Below, piece after piece: positions 1 through 8,416 of a stretch of 64,000 nt of DNA. A program made the translations under genes and the position numbers. A model generated the notes under the pieces. The model did no database searches. It saw nothing but the letters and a program-made list of their open reading frames with translations, and was not told the origin of the DNA. Source of the DNA: VXYK01 sp965221585 (GTDB taxonomy: Bacteria; Actinomycetota; Acidimicrobiia; Acidimicrobiales; Aldehydirespiratoraceae). Position 1 is the stretch's first letter. Each line of letters opens with the position of its first letter. Location: the NCBI GenBank assembly GCA_965221585.1, contig OZ244898.1, positions 2,914,001 through 2,978,000 on the forward strand. Direction: 5' to 3'.

Positions 1-51
1 GATGTCGAACTGGTCAACGACGGTCCGGTGACCCTGATGTTGGAGGTCTGA
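1..51 (+). CDS. dtd: D-aminoacyl-tRNA deacylase, C-terminal end (partial)
   Basis: Only the last 16 codons are in the window, in frame 1, ending with TGA at 49-51. The residues VELVNDGPVTLMLEV match the conserved C-terminus of the Dtd family (E. coli ends SLVNDGPVTFWLQV). The NDGPVT segment is the Gly-Pro-region motif near the end of the fold. Dtd hydrolyses D-amino acids and glycine mis-attached to tRNA in the cytoplasm. The start and remainder lie upstream of base 1, so integrity cannot be judged. Confidence 0.8.
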   Translation, partial: DVELVNDGPVTLMLEV

Positions 52-152
52 CCAGCATTCGCCGGGAACTAATCTTGAGTTGTGGTCGTCTGAATGGGAA
101 AGGGTCCGCACCGATGGCAGGCCCGGCCCAGTCCTCTACGGGGAGGGTTCCG

Positions 153-965
153 ATGAGAATCAGAACCGAGCATCAGACAGCCGAGAGCCACCGCAACCGG
201 ATCGGGACTGTCGCGGCCGTGGGCATCTTGGTCGCGTTGCTGGTTTCGGCTTGTCTATCGTCTTCGGGTTCTGCGAATTCGGTGGGAGGCACGGTCAACT
301 ATCTGGAGAACCTGGAGTTGACCGACGACGCAATCCTGAGGGTCAGGCTCTACGACACGTCTTATGCGGATGCTGCCGCTGAACTCATAGCCGAGCAGGT
401 GATATCCAACCCGGGTCAAGTACCGATCAAGTTCAACGTGGAGTATGACCCCGACGACATCGACCCCAGAGCCACCTATTCCATATCGGCACGCATCATC
501 GAAACCGGCGAGCGCCTGGCTTTCATCAACGACACCGCCTACGACGTGATCACTCGAGGCAACCCCCGCCGGGTCGACATGTTACTGGTCATGGCCACAC
601 CGCCGCCCGACCCGACCGGCCAATGGAACGAGTCGAACTGGCAGACCTGGGTCGAAGCCGAAGTTCCGGTGCTCGGTGCGGAACTGGTCGAGTTCCACCC
701 CGAGCCGATCCTGCTCGTCGAACATCTTCAATCCACCATGGAAGGCTGTGCTCGCCCCGGTAGCGAGAGTTTCGAGGTGAGCGGAACCGACATCTTCGTC
801 ACGGTCACCTTGCAGCAGCCACCGCCGACTCCGTGGGCCATCCCGTGCGATGATGAGACCGTCACCGTCGAAGCGGTAGTCCGGTTCGGTGATTCGCTGA
901 GCAGCGGCGAGACCTACCGGGTGATCGCCAACGGCGTCGAGACGGTGACGTTCACGGTGCCCTAG
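153..965 (+). CDS. YbaY/YscW-like lipoprotein
   Basis: About 270 residues. The ATG at 153 is chosen because GGGAGG at 141-146 lies six bases upstream; longer in-frame starts at 75 and 114 lack such a site. A basic N-terminus, a hydrophobic stretch and the lipobox LLVSAC predict an exported lipid-anchored protein. Residues about 45-145 resemble the YbaY/YscW-type domain, with an 'ILRVRLYDTSYADAAAE' start and an 'ITRG' segment. The C-terminal ~100 residues carry two cysteines that could pair and are not recognised. In other bacteria the domain occurs in lipoproteins linked to envelope or secretion chaperoning. No secretion genes are nearby, so the role here is unknown. Confidence 0.6.
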   Translation: MRIRTEHQTAESHRNRIGTVAAVGILVALLVSACLSSSGSANSVGGTVNYLENLELTDDAILRVRLYDTSYADAAAELIAEQVISNPGQVPIKFNVEYDPDDIDPRATYSISARIIETGERLAFINDTAYDVITRGNPRRVDMLLVMATPPPDPTGQWNESNWQTWVEAEVPVLGAELVEFHPEPILLVEHLQSTMEGCARPGSESFEVSGTDIFVTVTLQQPPPTPWAIPCDDETVTVEAVVRFGDSLSSGETYRVIANGVETVTFTVP

Positions 966-1019
966 CGCTGAGCGAGGGGCATCAGCCGAAAGCAGCATTC
1001 CACGGTCCTCTTGCCTGCG

Positions 1020-1110
1020 CCAGTTATATAATCATAATTATTATAATAACATAGAATACAAATTTTCTTTGCTAGCAGGATTTCACTAGTATTTTTCCGG
1101 TAGAACGGCT
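1020..1110. promoter_or_regulatory. AT-rich intergenic block upstream of the TetR gene
   Basis: Between the lipoprotein stop at 965 and the TetR start at 1232, bases about 1020-1110 are strikingly AT-rich (runs such as TTATATAATCATAATTATTA) in an otherwise GC-rich region. TATAAT-like hexamers occur several times. It may hold the promoter or autoregulatory operator of the TetR gene; no clean dyad was identified by eye. It could also be a transfer scar. Confidence 0.4.
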
Positions 1111-1231
1111 GTTATCAAAGAGGCCATTTGTTTCGAAGATTGGGACCCCACCGTCGGCCGGTGGGCGCTGCAGGAGATCTGCGGGTCTCCTCTAGTGACC
1201 CCAAAAATTCACGACTCGGGAGGAGCTGCGA

Positions 1232-1888
1232 ATGCCCGACGGTGAACAGGGAACTCGTCGACGCAACACCGATGAGACCACCAGGAAGTTGCTGGACGCT
1301 GCTGCAGCGACATTCGTGGAACATGGTTACGACAAGGCTGTTGTCAGCGACGTGGCCCGCCGCGCGGGGCTGACAACCGGTTCGATATTTGCTCGTTGGC
1401 CCAACAAGAACGAGATGATGGCCGCGGCCGTGGACCACATCTTCAGCCAGATCCTCCCCGACCAACGCCTCAAGCAGCTTGGTATCGAGGAGTGGCCTGC
1501 GATCAACATCTTTTTGGCGTGGGGCGACAGCTTGTTGCAAGGCGACGAGGCTCAGGATGTGATGGTGCAGGCGTTCGCCAGTGCCCGCAACAACGAAGCC
1601 GTCCAGCAGCGCTTCAAGCTGTACCTGCACGAGCAGGCTGAGCAAATATCCAGACTCGTCGAACGGACTGCAGCCGAGGCGAATGCCGACGCTGAGGTCA
1701 ACGTGGCTGCGGTCACCCTGGCCATCCAGGCAGTCGGGATCGGCACACATCTGCTGCTCTCGGTAGGCCGGGACGACATCCACACGCCCTCTGAGAGCGA
1801 GTGGTCCCAAATGGTCGAACAGTTCTTCGCAGCGACGCTCAATCTCCCCCAACCCATCGCTGAACCCAACCCGCCGAACAGCTCCTGA
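1232..1888 (+). CDS. TetR/AcrR-family transcriptional regulator
   Basis: 218 residues, typical of the family. The N-terminal helix-turn-helix spans about residues 11-58, including 'LLDAAAATFVEHGYDKAVVSDVARRAGLTTGSIF' in pieces: the A-F-G-Y spacing and the recognition helix 'GLTTGSIFARWPNK' are textbook TetR. The rest is an all-helical ligand/dimer domain that does not identify an effector. The ATG at 1232 follows GGAGGA at about 1219-1224. The gene follows an AT-rich intergenic block and precedes the glycosylase gene in the same direction. TetR proteins usually repress themselves and a neighbour; the target here is unknown. Confidence 0.88.
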   Translation: MPDGEQGTRRRNTDETTRKLLDAAAATFVEHGYDKAVVSDVARRAGLTTGSIFARWPNKNEMMAAAVDHIFSQILPDQRLKQLGIEEWPAINIFLAWGDSLLQGDEAQDVMVQAFASARNNEAVQQRFKLYLHEQAEQISRLVERTAAEANADAEVNVAAVTLAIQAVGIGTHLLLSVGRDDIHTPSESEWSQMVEQFFAATLNLPQPIAEPNPPNSS

Positions 1889-1953
1889 AACCCCTTCAGG
1901 AGACCGCCAACGCCGAGCCGAAGGGAAACGGTGACCTGTACAGTGCGCTGGCA

Positions 1954-2580
1954 ATGGCCCGACCGCGAGATCCATCAGCCCACGCAAAAAAACCCCGACG
2001 GGATTTCTTCGCCCGAGACTCACTCGAGGTCGCTCCCGAGATTCTGAACAAGCTGTTCGTCTTCGAGGCCTGCCGCGGCCGAGTGGTGGAAGTCGAGGCA
2101 TACCGCGGTGCCGACGACCCAGGCAGCCACGGCCACCGCGGGATGACCCCGCGCACCGAGGTGATGTTCGGACCACCCGGGCATCTCTACGTCTACTTCA
2201 CCTACGGGATGCACTGGTGCGCCAACGTGGTGTGCGGCACCGACGGAGAATGCAGCGCCGTCCTGCTGCGGGCCGTGACCCCGCTGACCGGCCTGGACGA
2301 GATGCGGAAGCGCCGGCCCGCGGCCCGGCGCGACCGGGACCTGTGCAGCGGTCCCGCCAAGTTCACCGCCGCGTTCGGTATCGACGGCACGCACAACGGC
2401 GCCGACCTGGTGACCGCCGATACAGGCATCGAACTGCTCGACGACGGAACCCCGCCCCCGCTTGACCCCGGCCGGTCCACCCGGATCGGCCTCAGCACCG
2501 GTGCCGATCTGCCGTGGCGCTGGTACGTCCGAGGCTGCGATGACCTGTCCCGCCGAGACCGAACACCGCCAAACGCATGA
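1954..2580 (+). CDS. mpg: 3-methyladenine DNA glycosylase (AAG/MPG family)
   Basis: 208 residues, usual length. Family hallmarks in order: 'FFARDSLEVAPEILNK' at the start, 'VEVEAYRG' with the catalytic Glu, 'DPGSHGHRGMTPRTEVMFG', 'GHLYVYFTYGMHWCANVV', and 'VLLRAVTPL' followed by 'LCSGPAKFTAAFGI'. It removes alkylated purines (3-methyladenine, hypoxanthine) from DNA to start base-excision repair. The C-terminus 'DLPWRWYVRG' is near the usual end. The gene is 65 bp after the TetR gene and may share its transcript. Confidence 0.92.
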   Translation: MARPRDPSAHAKKPRRDFFARDSLEVAPEILNKLFVFEACRGRVVEVEAYRGADDPGSHGHRGMTPRTEVMFGPPGHLYVYFTYGMHWCANVVCGTDGECSAVLLRAVTPLTGLDEMRKRRPAARRDRDLCSGPAKFTAAFGIDGTHNGADLVTADTGIELLDDGTPPPLDPGRSTRIGLSTGADLPWRWYVRGCDDLSRRDRTPPNA

Positions 2581-2649
2581 TGTGACATTGGCGACCGATG
2601 ACTAGGACGGGCACGAAAGTCAAGGAATGAGCGCTGGGGAATAAGTAAC

Positions 2650-5376
2650 GTGTCGGTGGTGAACGACGCAAATCTCCAGGAGATCGACGCGGCTCTTCGC
2701 AACGACATCCGCCGGCTCGGTACCCAGCTCGGGTCGGCTCTGGTTCGTCAACACGGTCCGGAACTGCTCGAGAGTGTTGAGCAGGTGCGCACGTATGCGA
2801 GCCGGCTGCACCGCGACGGAGAGTCGGGCCGCGACCTGATCGATCACCTCACCGACGTCGACCTCGTCGAGGCGATCCTGTTGGTGCGGGCGTTCACCGT
2901 GTACTTCCATCTGGCCAACACCGCCGAACAGGTCCACCGCATCGAGCATCTCAACGCCAACCCGAGAACAAGCAACAGGCGTTTCGCCGAGACCGTCGCC
3001 AAACTTCAGGCCAGCGGAATCTCGGATTCCGAGATTGTCGAAACGGCACGGTCCCTCGATCTGCGACCGGTGTTCACTGCCCACCCCACCGAGGCATCCC
3101 GCCGATCAATACTCGACAAGCTCGCAGAGATCGCAGTTCTCATCGAGGAGCGCAACGAATCCAGCACCGGGGCAAGCGACAAGGCGCGCATCGACCGTCG
3201 GATCGACGAACTGATCGATGTCATCTGGCAGACCGACGAGTTGCGCAGAACCCAGCCCGACCCGGTCAACGAAGCACGCTCGATCCTCTATTTCCTGAAC
3301 GAGATCACTACTGAGGGTGTTCCCGAACTCTTCGACGACATAGACGCGGTCCTGCGCGGCATCGGAGGAGCACTCGACGAGAGGGCGCCGGTTCATTTCG
3401 GGTCGTGGGTCGGCGGCGACCGCGACGGGAACCCCAACGTCACACCCCAGATCACGCTCGAGGTGCTCGAGTTCCAACGAAGTCGAGCGCTGCGCATCCT
3501 GATCCACGAGGTCGAGCAGCTCTCGGCCGAGCTGTCGGTCAGCGACATAGTCGCCGAGGTGTCGGCGGAGCTGCACAGCCAGCTCGACGCCGACAACGCA
3601 GCCTTCCCGGCGGTCACCGCACGCTTCAACCAACTCAGCCTCGGCGAACCGTACAGGCGGCGTTGCGGAGTCATCCATCACCGTCTCCAGGAGACCGCCA
3701 GCACACCCCCAGGGCCCAACGCCTACAGCTCGCCTCAAGAGTTCGATTCGGACCTGGCGGTCATGGAGCGTTCTCTCTTTGCGCACCGCGGTTCGCTGTT
3801 GGCGCAGGGACGCCTCGCTCGTTTGCGGCGCAGTGTGGCTCTGATCGGGTTTCACCTGGCCACGCTCGACATTCGAGAGCACGCTGAGGTGCACCACGAC
3901 GCTCTGGGTCAACTCTTCTCGTCGCTCGACATCGACTATTCGGCTCTTGACCGCTCCGCCCGTGCCGATCTGCTCACCGCCGAACTCGGCAGCCGTCGGC
4001 CGCTCGCTCCGCCGACAGGCCGAACGGGAGGTGGCTCGCTTTCGCTGATGGCCGCTCTGCGCGACGCGATGAACCAGTCCGGCGACGAGATCATCGGCGC
4101 TTACATCGTCTCGATGACCAAGGGCGTCGACGACATCCTGGCGCCCGCCGTGTTGGCCCGCGATGTCGGACTCGTCGACCTGGTGGCGGGTGTGGCCCGA
4201 CTCGATTTTGTTCCGTTGTTCGAGACGATCGACGATCTGCGAAGCATCGGCCCGGTCTTGCGCGAGCTGTTCGAGAATCCGTCGTATCGGCGCCTTCTGG
4301 AGTTGCGGGGCCGCAAGCAGGAGGTGATGGTCGGCTATTCGGACTCGAACAAGGACGGTGGTATCACGACCTCGCAGTGGGAGATCCACAAGGCGTTGCG
4401 TCAGATTGCCGAATTGGCTGCTGAGACGGGCATCAGGATCACCGTGTTCCACGGTCGGGGGGGCACGGTCGGGCGTGGCGGCGGCCCCACCAACGCGGCG
4501 ATCCTCTCCCAGCCTCCCGGAGTCGTCAACGGTGCGGTCAAGATCACCGAACAGGGCGAGGTCATAGCCGACAAGTACGGGCTGCCGGGACTGGCCCGGC
4601 GCAACCTCGACCTGGCTCTGTCGGCGATGTTGGAAGCTTCTCTGGCGCATCGCACTCCACGCCACGAATGGTCGACGACGCACAGCTGGAACACGGTCAT
4701 GGAGCTCATGTCGCAGCATTCTTTCGAGTCCTACCGGGCACTGCTCGAGACTCCCGGTTTCGTCGACTATTTCCAGAAGTCGACGCCTGTGGAGGAGTTG
4801 GCCGACATGAACATCGGCTCAAGGCCCGCACGCCGTACGAGTACCGGAGCGGGTCTTGAAGGACTCCGGGCCATTCCTTGGGTGTTCGGCTGGACCCAGT
4901 CCCGCCAGATCATTCCGGGTTGGTTCGGGGTCGGGACCGCTCTTGAAGCTGCCCGGTTGGCGGGGCACGCGCCCGACCTAAAGGCGATGTACGACGACTG
5001 GCAGTTCTTCGCGGCGTTCATCTCCAATGTTGAGATGACTCTCGTGAAGACGGACCTGGCGATCACGCGCTATTACGTCGACCGCCTCGTGCCGTCTGAG
5101 CTGCACCACTTCTTCGACACGATCGCGGCCGAATTCGACCGGACCGTCGCCGAGATCGCCCGAATCACCGACCGCGACCTTCTTGACGACCTGCCGATCC
5201 TGAAACGGACGTTGGACGTGCGTGACGCCTATCTGGACCCGATCAACGTTCTGCAGGTCGAGTTGCTTGCCCGCTCCCGTGCAGGGCATGACGACGGCCA
5301 CGACCTGACTCGTCTGCGCCGCGCCCTGCTGTTGACCGTCAACGGAGTGGCCGCCGGTCTCCGCAACACCGGCTAG
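2650..5376 (+). CDS. ppc: Phosphoenolpyruvate carboxylase
   Basis: 908 residues with a GTG start at 2650. It carboxylates PEP to oxaloacetate. Signatures: catalytic His145 in 'VFTAHPTEASRR', 'GSWVGGDRDGNPNVT', 'VMVGYSDSNKDGG' with the active-site Lys, the Gly-rich 'FHGRGGTVGRGGGPTNAAI', 'NIGSRPARR', and the C-terminal tail 'GVAAGLRNTG' (most homologues end QNTG). The protein looks intact. Ppc is the carboxylation step of the serine cycle; the malate thiokinase/malyl-CoA lyase genes lie 27 kb downstream, so a joint role is plausible, though Ppc is also a common anaplerotic enzyme. Confidence 0.97.
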   Translation: MSVVNDANLQEIDAALRNDIRRLGTQLGSALVRQHGPELLESVEQVRTYASRLHRDGESGRDLIDHLTDVDLVEAILLVRAFTVYFHLANTAEQVHRIEHLNANPRTSNRRFAETVAKLQASGISDSEIVETARSLDLRPVFTAHPTEASRRSILDKLAEIAVLIEERNESSTGASDKARIDRRIDELIDVIWQTDELRRTQPDPVNEARSILYFLNEITTEGVPELFDDIDAVLRGIGGALDERAPVHFGSWVGGDRDGNPNVTPQITLEVLEFQRSRALRILIHEVEQLSAELSVSDIVAEVSAELHSQLDADNAAFPAVTARFNQLSLGEPYRRRCGVIHHRLQETASTPPGPNAYSSPQEFDSDLAVMERSLFAHRGSLLAQGRLARLRRSVALIGFHLATLDIREHAEVHHDALGQLFSSLDIDYSALDRSARADLLTAELGSRRPLAPPTGRTGGGSLSLMAALRDAMNQSGDEIIGAYIVSMTKGVDDILAPAVLARDVGLVDLVAGVARLDFVPLFETIDDLRSIGPVLRELFENPSYRRLLELRGRKQEVMVGYSDSNKDGGITTSQWEIHKALRQIAELAAETGIRITVFHGRGGTVGRGGGPTNAAILSQPPGVVNGAVKITEQGEVIADKYGLPGLARRNLDLALSAMLEASLAHRTPRHEWSTTHSWNTVMELMSQHSFESYRALLETPGFVDYFQKSTPVEELADMNIGSRPARRTSTGAGLEGLRAIPWVFGWTQSRQIIPGWFGVGTALEAARLAGHAPDLKAMYDDWQFFAAFISNVEMTLVKTDLAITRYYVDRLVPSELHHFFDTIAAEFDRTVAEIARITDRDLLDDLPILKRTLDVRDAYLDPINVLQVELLARSRAGHDDGHDLTRLRRALLLTVNGVAAGLRNTG

Positions 5377-5393
5377 ACGCTCGCAAACCTCGT

Positions 5394-5942
5394 CTAGTCG
5401 GAGGCTGGGGGGCGGTAGAAGATGGCCAACTGCGCGATGGCGGCAGCGACGCCTCCGACGGCGCTGATCAGCAGCCCGGTGGTGCCGTCGAAGTCCTCGA
5501 TCAGTTCGAGCTGGTAGTCGAGGGAGTACTCGCCGGGACCGGTCACGGCGACGCCGACCGCGATGATCGCCAGCACGAAGTTGTACTCCCAGCCTTCGGC
5601 GACGATGAAGAAGCCGTTGTCGCGGTGCACTGTCCATCCGGCCACAACCATCAGCGCCACGAAGGCGAGTGCGGCCAGCGGGGTCAGCAGACCCAAGGCG
5701 AAGAGGAGCCCCGCTCCGACCTCTGTGGAGGCAGCGAGCAGGGCGTGGAACTTCCCTGGCCGCATCCCCATCGAGTCGAACCATCCTGCGGTGCCTTTGA
5801 TCTTCCCGCCTCGGAAGAACTTTCCGTAGCCGTGGGCCGCGAGGGTCAGGCCGACGGCGACCCTGACGATCAGCGTGCCGAGGCTGAGAGCGTCCATGTC
5901 GGCTATGTAGTTCTCGGCGCCGAGCATCATTGTTGATCCCAT
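5394..5942 (-). CDS. DoxX-family membrane protein
   Basis: 182 residues with four hydrophobic segments. The N-terminal part carries the DoxX pattern 'RVAVGLTLAAHGYGKFF' followed by 'GLLFALGLLTPLAALAFVALMVVA'. Start ATG at 5942 with AAGGAA just upstream. DoxX proteins are small inner-membrane proteins linked in some actinobacteria to redox or oxidative-stress complexes, but many have no known role. The gene converges on ppc with 17 bp between stops and is divergent from the thiolase-like gene. Confidence 0.8.
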   Translation of the reverse strand: MGSTMMLGAENYIADMDALSLGTLIVRVAVGLTLAAHGYGKFFRGGKIKGTAGWFDSMGMRPGKFHALLAASTEVGAGLLFALGLLTPLAALAFVALMVVAGWTVHRDNGFFIVAEGWEYNFVLAIIAVGVAVTGPGEYSLDYQLELIEDFDGTTGLLISAVGGVAAAIAQLAIFYRPPASD

Positions 5943-6043
5943 TGCGTTCCTTTGCGATTCCTGCCCTTGCGATTCGAGCGCTAGGCGTCGGGTTTGTGCC
6001 TGATGGCTACCCGCGTACCGCGCCAGTGTAGAAGACTCGGCAA

Positions 6044-7189
6044 ATGACCGTCATGCTCGCGGCCGCCTGTCGGACCCCGTTTGTGGGAACCGACGGTGCT
6101 CTCGCGGGCTGGCATCCGGTTGATCTGAGTGCCTTGGTGATGAACGAGGTGATCCGCCGGGGTGGTGTTGCTGCCGAGTCTGTTGACGAGGTGTGGGTCG
6201 GGTGTGCTGAACCGGTCGGTGCGCAGGGTGCGAACATGGCAAGGGCGGCTGTGCTCAGCGCCGGTTGGCCTGAGCGCATCGGCGGAGCAGTGGTCGAGGC
6301 GGCGGAGACGAGCGGGTCGGCCGCGCTCCATGCCGCTGTCGCTGGGATCGAGTCGGGCTCGGTCGGTACTGCGGTTGTGGTCGGGGTGTCGGTTGCGTCG
6401 ATCGTGGCTCCCGGTGCCTCAGCTCTGGGGCGGGTGTACGGACAGCCTTGGGGTGAGGGCCCTGCCGCCCGAGTGGCCGAAACCGGGGGGTTGCTGCCTT
6501 CGCCGAGGGCGGCCGAGGCGGGTGCCGCTCTCCTTGAGATCGATCGGGCACAACAGGACCTCGCGGCGTCGCGCAGCGCGCAGCGTAGGCGCTCGGCCGT
6601 TGCCTCGGGTTTGGTTCGGGTCGCGGGCCGTGGTGGGAATCGCTCGCCTGCGGCAAGGGGAACCTTCGTCACCGGCGACGACCACCGGGAGGCGATCGAG
6701 GATCCTGCCGAGCTGGAGCCGCTGTTCGATGCTGATGGCACGGTCACGGCGCATTCGTTCGCTCCTCCTGTCGACGGTGCGGCGGCTTTGCTGCTCACCG
6801 CCGATGGTCTCGCGGTCGAAGGAGGGGTACTGGCCGAGGCAATTGGTGTGGGGCGCGCCGCGGGTGATCCCCTGGACGCGAGCGGAGGGGTTGGACAGGC
6901 GTTGCGGCGTGCACTCTCGGATTCCGGTGCCGCGCCTGCTGATGTGGTCCGCTGGGAGGTCGCTGAGACCACCGCGGCGGGGTTCTTGTCGGTCTGTCGG
7001 CGCCTCGGCGTGGATCCGGGGTGCGCCAATCCCGACGGGGGAACGCTCGGGGTCGGCGATGCCGGCGCCGCGGAGGAACTCCGTCTGACCGTCGACGGGG
7101 TGTTGGCCGCGGCTGATGGTGACTGGGTCGCGGCGGTCAGCGCTGGTACCACCGGCTCTGCGGTAACGCTGTGGCGTCGCCGAGCGTAG
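6044..7189 (+). CDS. Thiolase-fold protein lacking the catalytic residues
   Basis: 381 residues with the overall thiolase layout: 'AACRTPFVGTDGALAG' at the start, 'EVWVGCAEPVGAQGANMARAA', a middle segment rich in Ala/Gly, 'GTVTAHSFAPPVDGAAALLL', and a C-terminal Gly-rich region. The nucleophile motif (normally xCGSG) reads 'ETSGSAAL', so Cys is replaced by Ser. The GHPxGxTG motif reads 'GVGDAGAAEE', without the His. The final CxGGG motif reads 'VSAGTTGSAV', without the Cys. All three catalytic positions appear lost while the frame is open, suggesting a non-enzymatic homologue, perhaps a scaffold or acyl-CoA binder. Its short downstream neighbour may be co-transcribed. Confidence 0.75.
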   Translation: MTVMLAAACRTPFVGTDGALAGWHPVDLSALVMNEVIRRGGVAAESVDEVWVGCAEPVGAQGANMARAAVLSAGWPERIGGAVVEAAETSGSAALHAAVAGIESGSVGTAVVVGVSVASIVAPGASALGRVYGQPWGEGPAARVAETGGLLPSPRAAEAGAALLEIDRAQQDLAASRSAQRRRSAVASGLVRVAGRGGNRSPAARGTFVTGDDHREAIEDPAELEPLFDADGTVTAHSFAPPVDGAAALLLTADGLAVEGGVLAEAIGVGRAAGDPLDASGGVGQALRRALSDSGAAPADVVRWEVAETTAAGFLSVCRRLGVDPGCANPDGGTLGVGDAGAAEELRLTVDGVLAAADGDWVAAVSAGTTGSAVTLWRRRA

Positions 7190-7199
7190 GCTGACCGTA

Positions 7200-7451
7200 G
7201 TGAACGTGTTGAATGTGCTCATCGCAGTGGCTGCGGGATTCTTGATCATTCGTATTGGTTTGGCGATGCTTCGGGGGCTCGCTCGGCCCGCGCCGGAACC
7301 GCCGCCTGCCGGGGAGCTTCGGAAGGTCAAGATCACCTACCGTTGCAGTATCTGCGGCACGGAGGTTCGGATGACGGTCGCCCCCGACGAGGATCCGGAA
7401 CCTCCCCGCCATTGCCTTGAGGACATGGACCTGGTGGCTCCGGTCGAATGA
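7200..7451 (+). CDS. Small membrane protein with a cysteine knuckle
   Basis: 83 residues, GTG start at 7200, ten bases after the thiolase-like gene. Residues about 4-25 form one transmembrane helix. The rest carries 'YRCSICGTEV' and then 'PRHCLEDM', a CxxC plus HC pattern suggesting a single metal-binding knuckle on the cytoplasmic side. The function is unknown. The reading frame and cysteine spacing support a real gene. Confidence 0.65.
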   Translation: MNVLNVLIAVAAGFLIIRIGLAMLRGLARPAPEPPPAGELRKVKITYRCSICGTEVRMTVAPDEDPEPPRHCLEDMDLVAPVE

Positions 7452-7552
7452 GCCCGAATTTCCACAACCTGTGGGCAAAACCGTGGATAATCACACCCGT
7501 GTGATTACACCTGAGCGACCTGCCGACAGTCCTGAGCCTCTAGAGTTGCTGC

Positions 7553-7837
7553 ATGCCTGACAAGCCAACCAAACGCCGCGTCTCGGGTGGCCGGGTCACG
7601 CCCAAAGGAACCAGACCCGACGGATACACCCCCGACACGGTGTCGCACACCGGCGCCGAGAGCATGCCGCCGAGCCCCATGTGGGTTCCGATCCTTATGT
7701 TTGGCCTGCTCGGGGTCGGGGTCGCGACGATTCTCGTGAATTACGTAGGTTCGTTCTGGGACACCTCGAACATCGTGCTGCTGCTGGGCCTGGGGATGAT
7801 CCTGGCCGGTATCGTCACCGCGACCCAGTACCGCTGA
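7553..7837 (+). CDS. crgA: Cell division protein CrgA
   Basis: 94 residues: a basic, Gly/Pro-rich N-terminal tail followed by two transmembrane helices (about 43-65 and 73-92) joined by a short loop, ending 'GIVTATQYR'. The 'PPSPMWVPILMFGLLGVGV...NYVG' and 'LLLGLGMILAGIVTATQYR' segments match the actinobacterial CrgA family. CrgA is a small divisome membrane protein that recruits or stabilises septal proteins around FtsZ. Its presence is one of the best signs that the host is an actinomycete. It is convergent with dcd, 12 bp apart. Confidence 0.88.
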   Translation: MPDKPTKRRVSGGRVTPKGTRPDGYTPDTVSHTGAESMPPSPMWVPILMFGLLGVGVATILVNYVGSFWDTSNIVLLLGLGMILAGIVTATQYR

Positions 7838-7849
7838 ACCCCGCCCGTT

Positions 7850-8416
7850 TCAACTCTCGAAGTTCTCCCAGTAGCGGCTCGGCATCGGTCCGCGCTGGTT
7901 CTTGTATTTCGACCGGAGTTCGTCGGAACCGTACGGGAATTCCGCCGCGGTGGTCATCTGTTGAAACGAGATCTGTCCGATCTTCATGCCCGGGTAGAGC
8001 TTGATCGGCAGGTTGGCGACGTTGCTGAGCTCCAGGGTCAACTGCCCGTCGAATCCTGCGTCCACGAATCCCGCTGTCGAGTGGATCAGCAGACCCAACC
8101 GGCCCAGACTCGACTTGCCTTCGAGCCTCGCAACGAGATCGTCGGGCACCGCGACCCGTTCGAGGGTGCTACCCAGCACGAACTCGCCCGGATGCAGGAC
8201 GAACGACTCGTCCGATCCGACTTCCACCAGTTGGGTGAGCTCGCTGAGGTCCTCCTTCACGTCGATGTGGCCCATTGTGTGGTTCCTGAAGACTCGGAAC
8301 GTCGCGTCGAGCCTCAGATCCACCGACGACGGCTGCAGCGCGGAAGGGTCGAGCGGCTCGATGATGATGCGCCCCTTGTCGAGCTGTTCGCGGAGTGTGC
8401 GGTCAGAGAGAATCAC
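7850..8416 (-). CDS. dcd: dCTP deaminase (likely dUMP-forming type)
   Basis: 188 residues from a GTG at 8416, which gives the standard 'ILSDRTLREQL' N-terminus. Conserved elements: 'IEPLDPSALQPSSVDLRLD', 'VLHPGEFVLGSTLE', 'GKSSLGRLGLLIHSTAGFVDAGFDG' (catalytic Glu follows in the LE segment), and 'YPGMKIGQISFQ'. The length and the tail 'KYKNQRGPMPSRYWENF' match actinobacterial bifunctional dCTP deaminase/dUTPases, supplying dUMP for thymidylate synthesis. The start overlaps the end of the guanine deaminase gene by 14 bp, so the two are probably translated from one message. Confidence 0.93.
   Translation of the reverse strand: MILSDRTLREQLDKGRIIIEPLDPSALQPSSVDLRLDATFRVFRNHTMGHIDVKEDLSELTQLVEVGSDESFVLHPGEFVLGSTLERVAVPDDLVARLEGKSSLGRLGLLIHSTAGFVDAGFDGQLTLELSNVANLPIKLYPGMKIGQISFQQMTTAAEFPYGSDELRSKYKNQRGPMPSRYWENFES

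Noticed and set aside
6007..7152. Long minus-strand frame opposite the thiolase-like gene
   Set aside because: Ala/Pro/Ser/Thr-rich shadow without domain signatures; the plus frame aligns with thiolases along its length.
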